A stretch of 13,879 bases of DNA. Origin: Actinomycetota bacterium. GTDB taxonomy: Bacteria > Actinomycetota > UBA4738. The notes beneath the pieces are model-generated. The model had not been told where the DNA came from and ran no database searches. It saw only the letters and a list, made by a program, of their open reading frames with translations. The stretch lies in contig VAYC01000032.1 of assembly GCA_005885025.1 (NCBI GenBank), forward strand, positions 1-13,879. Direction: 5' to 3'. A program made the position numbers and the translations under genes. Below are positions 6,556-13,728 of the stretch, one piece after another (position 1 is the first letter of the stretch; every line of letters starts with the position of its first letter).

Positions 6556-8506
6556 ACCGGGACTGCGTCGGCAGGTTGCTGGTCGCTCCCGTCGCCGTGA
6601 CCGCGTGTGTGCCCCGCGTGGCGCCCCCCGGGATGGTGATGACCTTGGAGATCGATCCGGTCCCGTTCGCGGTGGTCGTTCCGATGACCCTGGCGTCGAA
6701 CATGATGGTCACGCTCTCATTGGGGGAGAACCCGCGACCCTTCACCGTGGCGGTGCTGCCGGGAGGGCCCGACGATGGCTGAAGCCGGATGCACGGCACC
6801 AGCCCGGTCACGGTGGCGGAGTCGGTGGACCCGTTCGAGTAGGAGAACGTGTAGGTCCCGGTGGCGCACGGCGTCCACGAAGCCGAGTAGATGCCGTCCC
6901 CCGCAGCGATGTCGGCATTCTTTCCATTGTCGGTGAGCGTGAAGGTCGTGCCGCCCGGGGTGACGGTCACGGTCAGGCCGCCCGCGGGAGCCGCGCACAT
7001 GATGTTCAGCGCGGAGAGTGGCTGCGTCCCGCCGGTGGCGTTTGGAAGGGGCCGCAGCGGTCCGAACACCGGCACGTTCGAACAGGTCATGGAGCCGTAG
7101 GCGTTCATCCGGCGCCCTGTCACGGTGATCCCCTGCATGGACGGCTTCACTTCTCCGCCGGCCAGGATCAGGTTCTTGAGCCCTCTCCAGTCGAGCGAGG
7201 GATTGAAGGCCTCGAGGAGGCCGGCCAGCCCGGCCACATGCGGAGCCGCCATGGATGTACCGCTCAGATACGCGAAACCGTCGTCGGGGTTCGAGTACGT
7301 GCTGTAGACGGACTGGCCGGGCGCCCCCAGCGACACCGTGTGGAGACCGTAGTTGGAGAAACCGGCCCGACTGTCGTTGTTGTCGGTGGCCGCCACGCCG
7401 ATCACGTTCGGAAGGCAGTAGTTCGTGGGGTACTTCGGGGTGATGTCGTTGTTCGCGGAGTCGTTCCCGGCCGAGGCCACGTACAGGATGCCGTGCTGCA
7501 TCTGTCCCTTGATCGCGTCGTACAACGACTGCGAGTAGTCGCAAGCCTCGAGACACCCTCCGTAGGAATTGTTGGTTGACACGATGTTCAGCCCGCGGTC
7601 CTTCCAGTCCTGCATGAACTGGAGGCACTCGATGAGGCTGTCGTTGGTTCCGTTTCCGGTGTTGTCGTGGGACTTGCATGGCACGATGGTGACGTGCCAG
7701 CTCATCCCCGTGACGCCGATCCCGTTGTTGCCCACCGCCCCCATGGTTCCCGCGGTGTGGGTCCCGTGGCCGAAGTCGTCGTCCGGATCGCTGTCGTGGT
7801 TGATCGTGTCGATTCCGTGGCAGTCGTCTACGTAGCCGTCGCCTTCGTCGTCCACCCCCGGCACTCCGTTGCACTCCGGAGCGTTGTTCCAGACGTTGGC
7901 GGCGAGATCGGTGTGGACGTGCGGCTGCGTCTGGACGCCGGTGTCGAGCAGGCCCACCGCCACAGTGCTACTGCCGGTGCTGAGGTCCCACGCCTTGACG
8001 GCGTCGACGTCGTCGCCTGGAGTGCCACCGAGCTGCCCGGTGTTCTTCCAGCCCCATTGGAGGTTGAAGGAAGGATCGTTCGGGGTGGTGTCGTCGATGT
8101 GGGAGACGAAGTCGGGCTCCGCGTACATGACTTCGGGGAGCCGCTGGAAGGCGGCCACGGCCGCGGGAATGTCGAGCGAGCGCGGCAGCTGGAGGAGGCG
8201 AAGGTTCGGGACGATGTGGTAGGCGCGGACCGTGGTCGCACCGAGGCTGGCGTTCATGCGATCGATCGCTGAGCCGGACACGTCGCCCTTGAACCGCACC
8301 AGCAGCTGTCCCGCCACGTAGGCGTGGGCCCCGCCGGCGATCGGCCGGCCGCCCACAGTCCGGATGGGGGAAGCAGCGGAGGCGGTACTCAAGACCGATG
8401 CGACGACCACCGTGGCCGCGAGGCTCAACGCCACCGCGGTCGACCGGCGCCCGAACCCGCCGCGCCGCGCCGCCATCCCCTGAGGCTTGGCTGCGATCCC
8501 GTGCAT
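6539..8506 (-). CDS. Secreted subtilisin-family (S8) serine protease with two C-terminal beta-sandwich domains
   Basis: The 655-residue precursor starts at ATG 8506, just after GGGGAGAGG. A basic N-region and a hydrophobic core (about 19-44, ending ASA) form a signal peptide. Residues 60-135 are an I9-type propeptide (YVAGQLLVRFKG... MYAEPDF). The peptidase domain (about 150-450) has the full triad: Asp188 (GLLDTG), His247 (GHGTHTAG), Ser418 (SGTSMAAPHVAG), with oxyanion Asn348 (ASAGNDS). GVDDEGDGYVDDCHG (217-231) suggests a calcium site. A beta-sandwich with TLTDNGK...DIAAGDGIYSA (about 505-570) and an IPT/TIG-like domain (572-655) follow, probably for binding or stability. Eleven cysteines in the precursor could form disulfides outside the cell. 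No sorting signal or anchor is seen, so it is likely released. The frame extends to 8671 but without a signal-like start. Confidence 0.92.
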   Translation of the reverse strand: MHGIAAKPQGMAARRGGFGRRSTAVALSLAATVVVASVLSTASAASPIRTVGGRPIAGGAHAYVAGQLLVRFKGDVSGSAIDRMNASLGATTVRAYHIVPNLRLLQLPRSLDIPAAVAAFQRLPEVMYAEPDFVSHIDDTTPNDPSFNLQWGWKNTGQLGGTPGDDVDAVKAWDLSTGSSTVAVGLLDTGVQTQPHVHTDLAANVWNNAPECNGVPGVDDEGDGYVDDCHGIDTINHDSDPDDDFGHGTHTAGTMGAVGNNGIGVTGMSWHVTIVPCKSHDNTGNGTNDSLIECLQFMQDWKDRGLNIVSTNNSYGGCLEACDYSQSLYDAIKGQMQHGILYVASAGNDSANNDITPKYPTNYCLPNVIGVAATDNNDSRAGFSNYGLHTVSLGAPGQSVYSTYSNPDDGFAYLSGTSMAAPHVAGLAGLLEAFNPSLDWRGLKNLILAGGEVKPSMQGITVTGRRMNAYGSMTCSNVPVFGPLRPLPNATGGTQPLSALNIMCAAPAGGLTVTVTPGGTTFTLTDNGKNADIAAGDGIYSASWTPCATGTYTFSYSNGSTDSATVTGLVPCIRLQPSSGPPGSTATVKGRGFSPNESVTIMFDARVIGTTTANGTGSISKVITIPGGATRGTHAVTATGATSNLPTQSRFKVTT

Positions 8507-8690
8507 GACCTCTCCCCTCTCTGTGCAGGCATCCGGCCGGTTCTTTCTCGGGCGGCCGTTCACGAAGCCGGCGGGGCCATCCGAGAGCGATTCGACGGAG
8601 CACCGTACTCCGGGCGGGCTCGAGCGGGCAAGACCGTGAACCCACCTCGTCCGAGAAGAGTCAGAAGCCATGTCGGTCGGCTGGGCGGCC

Positions 8691-9365
8691 TCATTCAGAG
8701 GGCACGATCGTCACCTCCAGGCTGGCGAAGGCTCGCGCATAGGCCAGACGTTCCTCCTGGTCCGGGGCGACCAGGAGGATCAGCATGGTCGGGGCCGACG
8801 CGCCGGCGGCCTCGGCGTCCAACTCGACGCCAGATTTGCCGTGTTGCGATCCGTCCGACGACAGGACCATCAACACCTCAACGGATTCGACCACCATCTC
8901 CGTATGAGGCTGGCCCGATCCGAAGGTCGCCAGGATGTCCACCCGATCGCCCGGGATGACCGCCCCGCGGACCAGCGACGTGGGTACGGCGAAGGCCCGG
9001 AGTCCCCGCGGCACGAGTGACGCCACCGGGCCTGCCCGTACGCGAGCCAGCCGAGTCTCGGTCACTACCTCTCCTGGGGAGAGCCCCGCGAGGAGAACCC
9101 GGCCGGCAGCTTTGGAGATGTCCTCGATCGCGCCCGGCGGAACGTATTGCTGGGGTATGCGGACGAGTCGAAGCTGTGACCCTGCGACCGCAGTGCCCCG
9201 GTCGATCGGTTCGGCCGCGACCGCCACGGCCACGGTTGGCCCGACTGGCGGGGCCGAGGCCGCCGCCCGGCTCAGATAACCATGCAGCAGCAGCACCGCG
9301 GCCCCCGCCAGAGCGGCGGACGCCGCGAAGTATCCGCGCGACGATCTCGGGCGCCGTTTGCGCAC
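8691..9365 (-). CDS. cpaB: CpaB/RcpC-like Flp pilus assembly protein with SAF domain
   Basis: A 224-residue protein anchored by one N-terminal membrane helix (about 12-30) after a very basic MRKRRPRSSR start. Residues 45-107 form a SAF domain (VAVAAEPIDRGTAVAGSQLRLVRIP... VLLAGLSPGEVVTETRL). The RcpC/CpaB-type beta domain follows (RAFAVPTSLVRGAVIPGDRVDIL, then MLILLVAPDQEERLAYARA). CpaB helps build the outer channel or periplasmic part of tight-adherence (Tad/Flp) pili. In monoderm actinobacteria isolated copies are common and their role is unclear. GTG 9365 is preceded by GAGGAG six bases away. No other pilus gene (flp, cpaF, tadB/C) is in the window. It lies on the same strand as the mtnP-fmdB operon but 190 bp downstream, so it probably has its own promoter. 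Confidence 0.85.
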   Translation of the reverse strand: MRKRRPRSSRGYFAASAALAGAAVLLLHGYLSRAAASAPPVGPTVAVAVAAEPIDRGTAVAGSQLRLVRIPQQYVPPGAIEDISKAAGRVLLAGLSPGEVVTETRLARVRAGPVASLVPRGLRAFAVPTSLVRGAVIPGDRVDILATFGSGQPHTEMVVESVEVLMVLSSDGSQHGKSGVELDAEAAGASAPTMLILLVAPDQEERLAYARAFASLEVTIVPSE

Positions 9366-9441
9366 GCAGGCTCCTCTGTGGGAGGTACGCGTCCGTGAGG
9401 GAGACGATCCGGTCAGGAGGCATTCAGCGGGGAAACCGGAG

Positions 9442-9503
9442 CGTTACCCGACGTTACGCTCGCGGTCGTCCCCTGACCATGACAAAGATCACCTCGCGCG
9501 AGG
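9442..9503. repeat. CGTTAC direct repeat and 12-bp palindrome upstream of cpaB
   Basis: CGTTAC occurs at 9442-9447 and 9452-9457, exactly one helical turn apart, and CCTCGCGCGAGG at 9492-9503 is a perfect 12-bp palindrome. Both lie in the 190-bp gap between cpaB and the MTA phosphorylase gene, about 80-140 bp upstream of the cpaB start. They could be protein-binding sites. No convincing -35/-10 pair was found and chance is possible in GC-rich DNA. Confidence 0.25.
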
Positions 9504-9555
9504 AAAGTTCGCCAAGTTCGAGTACGGCGGGATGGTCAGAGAGGGAAAGGCTCTC

Positions 9556-10371
9556 TCAGGCCTCCAGGCGCGCATTGCGCAGCGCGGTGGCGCAGGAGCA
9601 ATCGCGAGCCTCCGGCAGTGCGGGGATGACCCTGAACAGGAGTTCTCGGAGCCGGCTGATGTTCTCCTGGAACACCCGCATGACCTCCTCGTGCGTGACG
9701 GGTGCCACCTCGCCGGCCACGCCGACGTCGTAGTCGGTGACGAGCGAGATGTTCAGGTAGCACATCTCGAGCTCCCGGGCGAGCGGCACCTCCGGATGCT
9801 GGGTCATCCCGATGACCTCCCATCCCCGCTGCGCGTAATCCGCCGACTCGGCCCGCGTCGAGAAGCGGGGCCCCTGGATCACCACCATGGTCCCCCGGTC
9901 GTGGAAGGCGAGGTCTTGACCTCGAGCCTCCTGGATGGCGAATTCCCGCATGGTCGGGCAATAAGGGTCGGCGAAGGAGATGTGAGTGGTGACCGGACCG
10001 TCATAGAACGTGGACGGCCGCCCGTTCGTCCGGTCCACGAGCTGATCGCAGAACACGAACTGGCCAGGCTCGACCTGAGACTGGAGCGACCCGACCGCGC
10101 ACGGCCCCAGGATCCGCTCCACACCCAGCTGCTTGAACGCCCAGGCATTGGCCCGGTAGTTGAGCGTGTGGGGTGGGAACTGGTGCTTCACGCCGTGTCG
10201 TGGCATGAACGCGACCCGAAGGCCTCCCACGGTCCCGATCGTCACCGGCGCGGAGGGTTCGCCGAAGGGCGTGTCCATCTCCACCTCGGAGACGTCATCG
10301 AGGAAGGAGTAGAACCCAGATCCGCCGAAGACACCGATCCGGACGGGGTCGTCCCCGTGCCCCGGGGTCAG
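9556..10371 (-). CDS. mtnP: S-methyl-5'-thioadenosine phosphorylase, apparent CTG start
   Basis: The enzyme cleaves methylthioadenosine with phosphate to adenine and methylthioribose-1-phosphate, feeding methionine and adenine salvage. From CTG 10371 the product has 271 residues, normal for the family. Motifs are GGSGFY (16-21, phosphate loop), MPRHG with HTLNYRAN (56-75), DRTNGRPSTFYDG (113-125), GPRFSTRAES (167-176), MTQHPE (189-194) and TDYD (212-215). The TDYD aspartates favour adenine over the hypoxanthine/guanine of purine nucleoside phosphorylases. A C-S-C motif (258-260) lies near the C-terminus. No ATG, GTG or TTG exists in frame near the conserved start. CTG overlaps the fmdB stop as CTGA and has GAAGGAG five bases upstream, so translation is probably coupled to fmdB. 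Confidence 0.9.
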   Translation of the reverse strand: MTPGHGDDPVRIGVFGGSGFYSFLDDVSEVEMDTPFGEPSAPVTIGTVGGLRVAFMPRHGVKHQFPPHTLNYRANAWAFKQLGVERILGPCAVGSLQSQVEPGQFVFCDQLVDRTNGRPSTFYDGPVTTHISFADPYCPTMREFAIQEARGQDLAFHDRGTMVVIQGPRFSTRAESADYAQRGWEVIGMTQHPEVPLARELEMCYLNISLVTDYDVGVAGEVAPVTHEEVMRVFQENISRLRELLFRVIPALPEARDCSCATALRNARLEA

Positions 10372-10727
10372 GCGGACTCCTTCGTGCTCGAGGCTGCAGG
10401 CGTGGTTCCCGAGTCGCCGGCGGCATTCGGGGTCGGCTTGTCCTTGCCGGTTCCCTGGCCGACGGCTCCCTCCTTGGCCGACCCCTCTTTGTCGGTCGCC
10501 TTCTTGCCGCCGCCGCCCTCGCCCCGTGCCGCTCCCTCGCGTTCCCTGCCCCTGCGCGAGTCCGTGGCGTAGAAACCCGATCCCTTGAACAGGATGCCGG
10601 CAGGGTGAAAGACCTTGCGCAGAGGCCCACCGCAGACGCCGCATTCGGTGAGGGGAGGATCGCTGAAGCGCTGATAGACCTCGACATGGGTGCCGCAGGA
10701 ACGGCACGCGTACTCGTACGTGGGCAT
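10368..10727 (-). CDS. FmdB-family zinc-ribbon protein, Ruc/Rv0991c-like
   Basis: The product has 119 residues. MPTYEYACRSCG (1-12) and ECGVCGG (28-34) supply two CxxC pairs, a zinc ribbon of the FmdB family. They are followed by LRKVFHPAGILFKGSGFYATDS (36-57) and a disordered tail of about 60 residues rich in Gly, Lys, Glu, Ala, Ser and Thr. This layout, including FKGSGFY-x-TDS, matches M. tuberculosis Rv0991c (Ruc), described as a redox-regulated chaperone in which oxidation of the zinc cysteines unlocks binding of unfolded proteins. Rv0991c also lies next to galU in M. tuberculosis, separated by one gene (Rv0992c) that is absent here. The ATG at 10727 has no Shine-Dalgarno sequence but a perfect TATAAT 7 nt upstream, so the transcript is probably leaderless. 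It is first in an operon with mtnP. Chaperone function is inferred from similarity. Confidence 0.82.
   Translation of the reverse strand: MPTYEYACRSCGTHVEVYQRFSDPPLTECGVCGGPLRKVFHPAGILFKGSGFYATDSRRGREREGAARGEGGGGKKATDKEGSAKEGAVGQGTGKDKPTPNAAGDSGTTPAASSTKESA
10372..10383 (-). promoter_or_regulatory. Shine-Dalgarno site that fixes the mtnP CTG start
   Basis: Reading the minus strand, GAAGGAG (10383-10377) is followed by TCCGC and then CTG at 10371-10369. The site lies inside the last codons of fmdB. Its quality and 5-nt spacing are the best argument for a CTG start, since no canonical start codon is available in frame before the GGSGFY motif. Confidence 0.6.
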
Positions 10728-10734
10728 GGAATCG

Positions 10735-10740
10735 ATTATA
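10735..10740 (-). promoter_or_regulatory. TATAAT -10 box giving a leaderless fmdB-mtnP transcript
   Basis: The minus strand reads TATAAT, CGATTCC, then the fmdB ATG. Only 7 nt separate the hexamer from the start codon, which places the transcription start at or next to the A of ATG. No Shine-Dalgarno sequence precedes this ATG, as expected for the leaderless genes common in actinobacteria. The -35 region has no recognisable consensus. Confidence 0.6.
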
Positions 10741-10756
10741 GGAGCGGCCTCGGAAC

Positions 10757-10785
10757 CCCCCGGACCGTTGGCCCTCCTCCGGGGG
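10757..10785. repeat. 8-bp inverted repeat in the fmdB/galU divergent region
   Basis: CCCCCGGA (10757-10764) and TCCGGGGG (10778-10785) form a perfect inverted repeat with a 13-base spacer, centred between the divergent fmdB and galU genes. It lies just upstream of the fmdB -10 region and could be an operator or a cruciform or hairpin. There is no U-tract on either strand, so a terminator is unlikely. Confidence 0.3.
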
Positions 10786-10841
10786 ACCCGGCCGAAAGGG
10801 CCCCCGCCGTTCGTCGGAGGTTAGTCTGCGGCACGCTGGGA

Positions 10842-10847
10842 TAGACT
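10842..10847 (+). promoter_or_regulatory. Candidate -10 box of the galU operon
   Basis: TAGACT follows GGGA about 31 bp upstream of the galU ATG, leaving room for the strong GAGGAGGGTGA ribosome-binding site at 10862-10872. A partial TTAGTC lies 15 bp further up, which is short spacing for a -35. The call is weak and rests on position and the TAnnnT form. Confidence 0.3.
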
Positions 10848-10878
10848 CCCTCTCACTCGCCGAGGAGGGTGATTCCCC

Positions 10879-11754
10879 ATGAAGGTGAAGAAGGCGGTCA
10901 TCCCCGCTGCCGGCCTGGGGACCCGGTTCCTGCCGGCAACCAAGTCGCAGCCGAAGGAGATGCTGCCGATCGTCGACAAGCCTGCCATCCAGTACGTGGT
11001 CGAGCATGCGGTCGGGGCCGGGATCCAGGACATCCTGATCATCACCGGGCGCGGGAAGCGCACCATCGAGGACCACTTCGACCGCTCCTTCGAGCTGGAG
11101 TACCGGCTGGAGCAGTCCGGCAAGTACGAGGAGCTGAAGGAGGTCCGGGAGATCTCCGAGATGGCTTCGATCCACTACATCCGGCAGAAGGAGCCATTGG
11201 GGCTCGGGGCAGCCATCGGCATGGCGGAGCCGCACGTGAACGGCGAGCCCTTCGCCGTCCTCCTGGGTGACGACATCATTCCGGAGGACAACCTCCTCCG
11301 CGAGATGCTGGACGTCTACGATCGCTACGGACGAAGCGTCATCGCCGTCAAGGAGGTCCCCCGATCCGACATCAGCCTGTACGGCTCGGTGGAGCCGGAG
11401 TACGTCGAGGACAACCTGGTTCGCGTGGTCCGGATCGTGGAGAAGCCGGCGCCCGAAGAGGCCCCGTCCAATCTTGCTGCCATCGGCTACTACGTCCTCA
11501 CGCCTGAGATCTTCGACGCCTTGAGAGAGACCACGCCGGACAAGGGCGGTGAGGTCCAGCTGACCGACGCCCTCAACGCGCTTGCCCAGCAGCAGGCCGT
11601 GTACGCCTACGTGTTCGAAGGCATCCGGTACGACATCGGGAAGAAGCTCGACTACCTGCGAGCGACGGTGGAGATCGCCATCGACCGCGAGGACATCGGG
11701 CCTGAGTTCCGGGCCATACTCGCGGATCTGGTCCAGAGGAAGAAACTCGTGTAG
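10879..11754 (+). CDS. galU: UTP-glucose-1-phosphate uridylyltransferase
   Basis: The enzyme makes UDP-glucose and pyrophosphate from UTP and glucose-1-phosphate in the cytoplasm, supplying cell-wall and glycolipid sugars. The 291-residue length is standard for bacterial GalU. Motifs are AVIPAAGLGTRFLPATKSQP (6-25, nucleotide binding), QKEPLGLGAA (103-112), LLGDDII (128-134, metal-binding aspartates), IVEKP (186-190), YVLTPEIF (205-212) and GIRYDIGKKLDYL (248-260). ATG 10879 lies behind a strong GAGGAGGGTGA site. The following gene starts 2 bp after the stop, so the two are almost certainly co-transcribed and coupled. The galU-glp/moeA pairing is a conserved actinobacterial arrangement, also seen in M. 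tuberculosis (Rv0993-Rv0994). Confidence 0.95.
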   Translation: MKVKKAVIPAAGLGTRFLPATKSQPKEMLPIVDKPAIQYVVEHAVGAGIQDILIITGRGKRTIEDHFDRSFELEYRLEQSGKYEELKEVREISEMASIHYIRQKEPLGLGAAIGMAEPHVNGEPFAVLLGDDIIPEDNLLREMLDVYDRYGRSVIAVKEVPRSDISLYGSVEPEYVEDNLVRVVRIVEKPAPEEAPSNLAAIGYYVLTPEIFDALRETTPDKGGEVQLTDALNALAQQQAVYAYVFEGIRYDIGKKLDYLRATVEIAIDREDIGPEFRAILADLVQRKKLV

Positions 11755-11756
11755 GC

Positions 11757-13088
11757 ATGGCCCGTCCCAGCACCGAACCCTCCGCAGATGACTCCGTTTC
11801 CGTAGAGAACGACATGGACAGCGCGCCCCAGGCGGACCAACACGACCACGGCCACGTCCGCGACATGCGGCCGATGGAGGACGTCCGCCGCGAGATCCTG
11901 AACCGGATCCACACGCTGGCCCCCATCGAACTCCCCCTCCAGGAGGCGTACGGCTGCGTCCTCGCCGCCGACGTGGCGGCCGAGCTCGACATGCCCGGGT
12001 TCTCCTCCTCGGCGATGGACGGGTTCGCCGTCAGGGCGTCGGACGTGGCCTCGGCCACGATGGACGAGCCGGTCACGCTCCGAGTGGTGGGACGGGCGCC
12101 GGTAGGCCAGCAGCCCGACACTACCGTCGGAGCCGGGGAGGCGGTTCGGATCGCCACTGGGGCACCCATCCCGGCCGGGGCGGACGCCATCGTGCCCATC
12201 GAGCACTCCGTGGCGGAGGGAATCGAAGTTCACATCCTGCGGTCCTTCCCGGAGGGAGCGAACGTGCGGCAGGCGGGCGAGGACGTGCGGGCCGGGCAGA
12301 GGCTGGTCCCGCAGGGGCGGCGGCTCGCGTCTCCGGAGCTCGGGATGCTGGCGAGTTCGGGGCACGCCTCGGTGCTGGTGTCACCGCGGGCCCGCGTCGT
12401 GGTGATCTCGACCGGCGACGAACTGGTCGAGCCGGGCCGGCCGGTGACCTACGGGAAGGTCCGGGACGCGAACTCCTACACGCTCTACGGCGGCCTGCGG
12501 GAGGTCGGGGCCATCCCGTATCTGGCCGGGATCAGCCGCGACGAGCCCGAGGTGCTCAAGGAGGAGGTCCTCGGGTTCGTGGGCCGCGCCGACTGCTTCA
12601 TCAGCTCGGGGGGCGTCTCCGTGGGAGAGCGCGACGTGGTGAAGAAGGCCTTCTTCCGGCGCGGCGAGATCGACTTCTTCCGAGTGGCCATGCAGCCGGG
12701 GATGCCCCAGGGGTTCGGGATGATCGACGAGACCCCGTATTTCGGGTTGCCGGGCAATCCCGTGTCGGTGTTCGTGTCCTTCGAAGTGTTCATCCGGCCG
12801 GCCCTGCTCAAGATGATGGGCCGGCATGACATCTTCCGCCCGGAGATCTGGGCGGTCCTGGAAAGCGACATCACCGGGCCGCGCGACAAGGTGATGTACG
12901 CGCGGGTTCGCGTGTGGCGGGAGCGAGGGCAATGGAGGGCGGCCAGCACCGGGCCTCCCGGGTCGAACCTGCTGGGAACGGTCACCAAAGCCAACGGGCT
13001 GGCCATCATCCCGGTCGGCACCGACACCGCCGAGGCCGGCTCGAGGGTCCGGGTCATGCTGTTCCGGGCCCTCGAGGAGGAGAAGTGA
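11757..13088 (+). CDS. glp: Gephyrin/MoeA-like protein, probable Glp
   Basis: The 443-residue protein has the full MoeA architecture: MDGFAVR (87-93), GAPIPAGADAIVP (135-147), ISTGDELVEPG (217-227), RDANSYTL (236-243), SSGGVSVGERDVV (283-295), MQPGMPQGFG (312-321), GLPGNPVSVFVSFEVF (330-345) and a C-terminal beta barrel. MoeA inserts molybdate into adenylated molybdopterin. Here the KPGKP motif of E. coli-type MoeA reads QPGMP, losing both lysines. Together with position between galU and a GlpR/SepX-type gene, this points to Glp, the actinobacterial gephyrin-like protein tied to FtsZ and Wag31 in Corynebacterium division. The first 35 or so residues are His/Asp/Gln-rich and not conserved, and ATG 11757 lacks a clear Shine-Dalgarno site. 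ATG 11814 or 11868 are alternative starts. Residual enzyme activity cannot be excluded. Confidence 0.85.
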   Translation: MARPSTEPSADDSVSVENDMDSAPQADQHDHGHVRDMRPMEDVRREILNRIHTLAPIELPLQEAYGCVLAADVAAELDMPGFSSSAMDGFAVRASDVASATMDEPVTLRVVGRAPVGQQPDTTVGAGEAVRIATGAPIPAGADAIVPIEHSVAEGIEVHILRSFPEGANVRQAGEDVRAGQRLVPQGRRLASPELGMLASSGHASVLVSPRARVVVISTGDELVEPGRPVTYGKVRDANSYTLYGGLREVGAIPYLAGISRDEPEVLKEEVLGFVGRADCFISSGGVSVGERDVVKKAFFRRGEIDFFRVAMQPGMPQGFGMIDETPYFGLPGNPVSVFVSFEVFIRPALLKMMGRHDIFRPEIWAVLESDITGPRDKVMYARVRVWRERGQWRAASTGPPGSNLLGTVTKANGLAIIPVGTDTAEAGSRVRVMLFRALEEEK

Positions 13089-13116
13089 AGCAGCCGGCCC
13101 GGGCCGGTGAGGAGCG

Positions 13117-13569
13117 GTGACCGAGGCCTCCCGCATGGTGGAGGTAGGGGGGAAGCCCGTGACCTCCCGGGAAGCCGTTGCCGAGTGCGTGATCCGCATG
13201 GAACCCGGGGCTTGCGCAGCCCTGATCGCCGGCACCCCGAAGGGCGACCCCCTGGAGGCGGCCAGGGTCGCCGGACTGATGGCTGCCAAGCGGACCCCGG
13301 ACCTCCTGCCCTTCTGCCACCCCGTGGCCCTCACGGGTGCCAGCCTCGTCCTGGAGCCAGACGCGGATGCCGGGACGATCCGGGTCGAGGCCACGGTCAG
13401 CGCCAACGACCGAACCGGCGTGGAGATGGAGGCGCTGACGGCCGCAGCCGTCGCAGCGCTGTGTCTCTACGACACTGCCAAGGCCTTCGACCGCTCGGCC
13501 GAGATCGGTGGCCTGCATCTGGCGGCCAAATCGGGAGGGAAGAGCGGCGACTACCGCCGCGACAACTGA
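13117..13569 (+). CDS. moaC: Cyclic pyranopterin monophosphate synthase
   Basis: MoaC converts the MoaA product 3',8-cyclo-GTP to cyclic pyranopterin monophosphate, the first stable intermediate of molybdenum cofactor synthesis, as a hexamer in the cytoplasm. The 150-residue protein keeps all six catalytic residues I recall for E. coli (K51, H77, E112, E114, D128, K131) at a constant offset of nine: Lys42, His68 (PFCHPVALT), Glu103 and Glu105 (GVEMEAL), Asp119 and Lys122 (YDTAKAFD). The C-terminal AAKSGGKSGDYRR is also typical. The start is GTG 13117 behind GAGGAG. The N-terminus is a few residues shorter than usual but retains MVEVGGKPVTSREA. It lies 28 bp after the gephyrin-like gene, in the same operon. 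Confidence 0.93.
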   Translation: MTEASRMVEVGGKPVTSREAVAECVIRMEPGACAALIAGTPKGDPLEAARVAGLMAAKRTPDLLPFCHPVALTGASLVLEPDADAGTIRVEATVSANDRTGVEMEALTAAAVAALCLYDTAKAFDRSAEIGGLHLAAKSGGKSGDYRRDN

Positions 13570-13644
13570 CCCTCAGTCATTTGCCCCAGTCCACCGGCTG
13601 TCCACAAGGTTGCCCACCCCTCGCGTGGGAAAAATGCCAAATCC

Positions 13645-13673
13645 TTGAGGCGCTACATATTGGGTGCTACCGT
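13645..13673 (+). promoter_or_regulatory. Candidate promoter of the GlpR/SepX-like gene
   Basis: TTGAGG (13645-13650) and TACCGT (13668-13673) are separated by 17 bp, a good fit to a housekeeping sigma promoter. This leaves about 50 bp of leader before the GTG at 13729. The 159-bp gap after moaC is otherwise featureless, though it contains a relatively AT-rich GGGAAAAATGCCAAAT segment at about 13627-13642. Confidence 0.4.
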
Positions 13674-13728
13674 GTCATCCCAGCCCACATGTTGTGGTCG
13701 TACCGGGGATCGACCGCGGGAGGGGCTG

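Noticed and set aside
8507..8690. Intergenic 184 bp upstream of the protease, searched for a promoter, terminator or small gene
   Set aside because: No convincing promoter pair, hairpin with T-run or coding signal was seen; the frame extension to 8671 lacks any protein-like features.
9358..10572. A 404-codon + strand frame across mtnP and fmdB
   Set aside because: Both minus-strand genes under it have intact family signatures; the + frame shows none and ends inside fmdB.
10371..11235. Extension of the MTA phosphorylase frame upstream to about 11235
   Set aside because: The added part is antisense to galU and overlaps fmdB in another frame. It has no domain and would nearly double the normal size of the enzyme.
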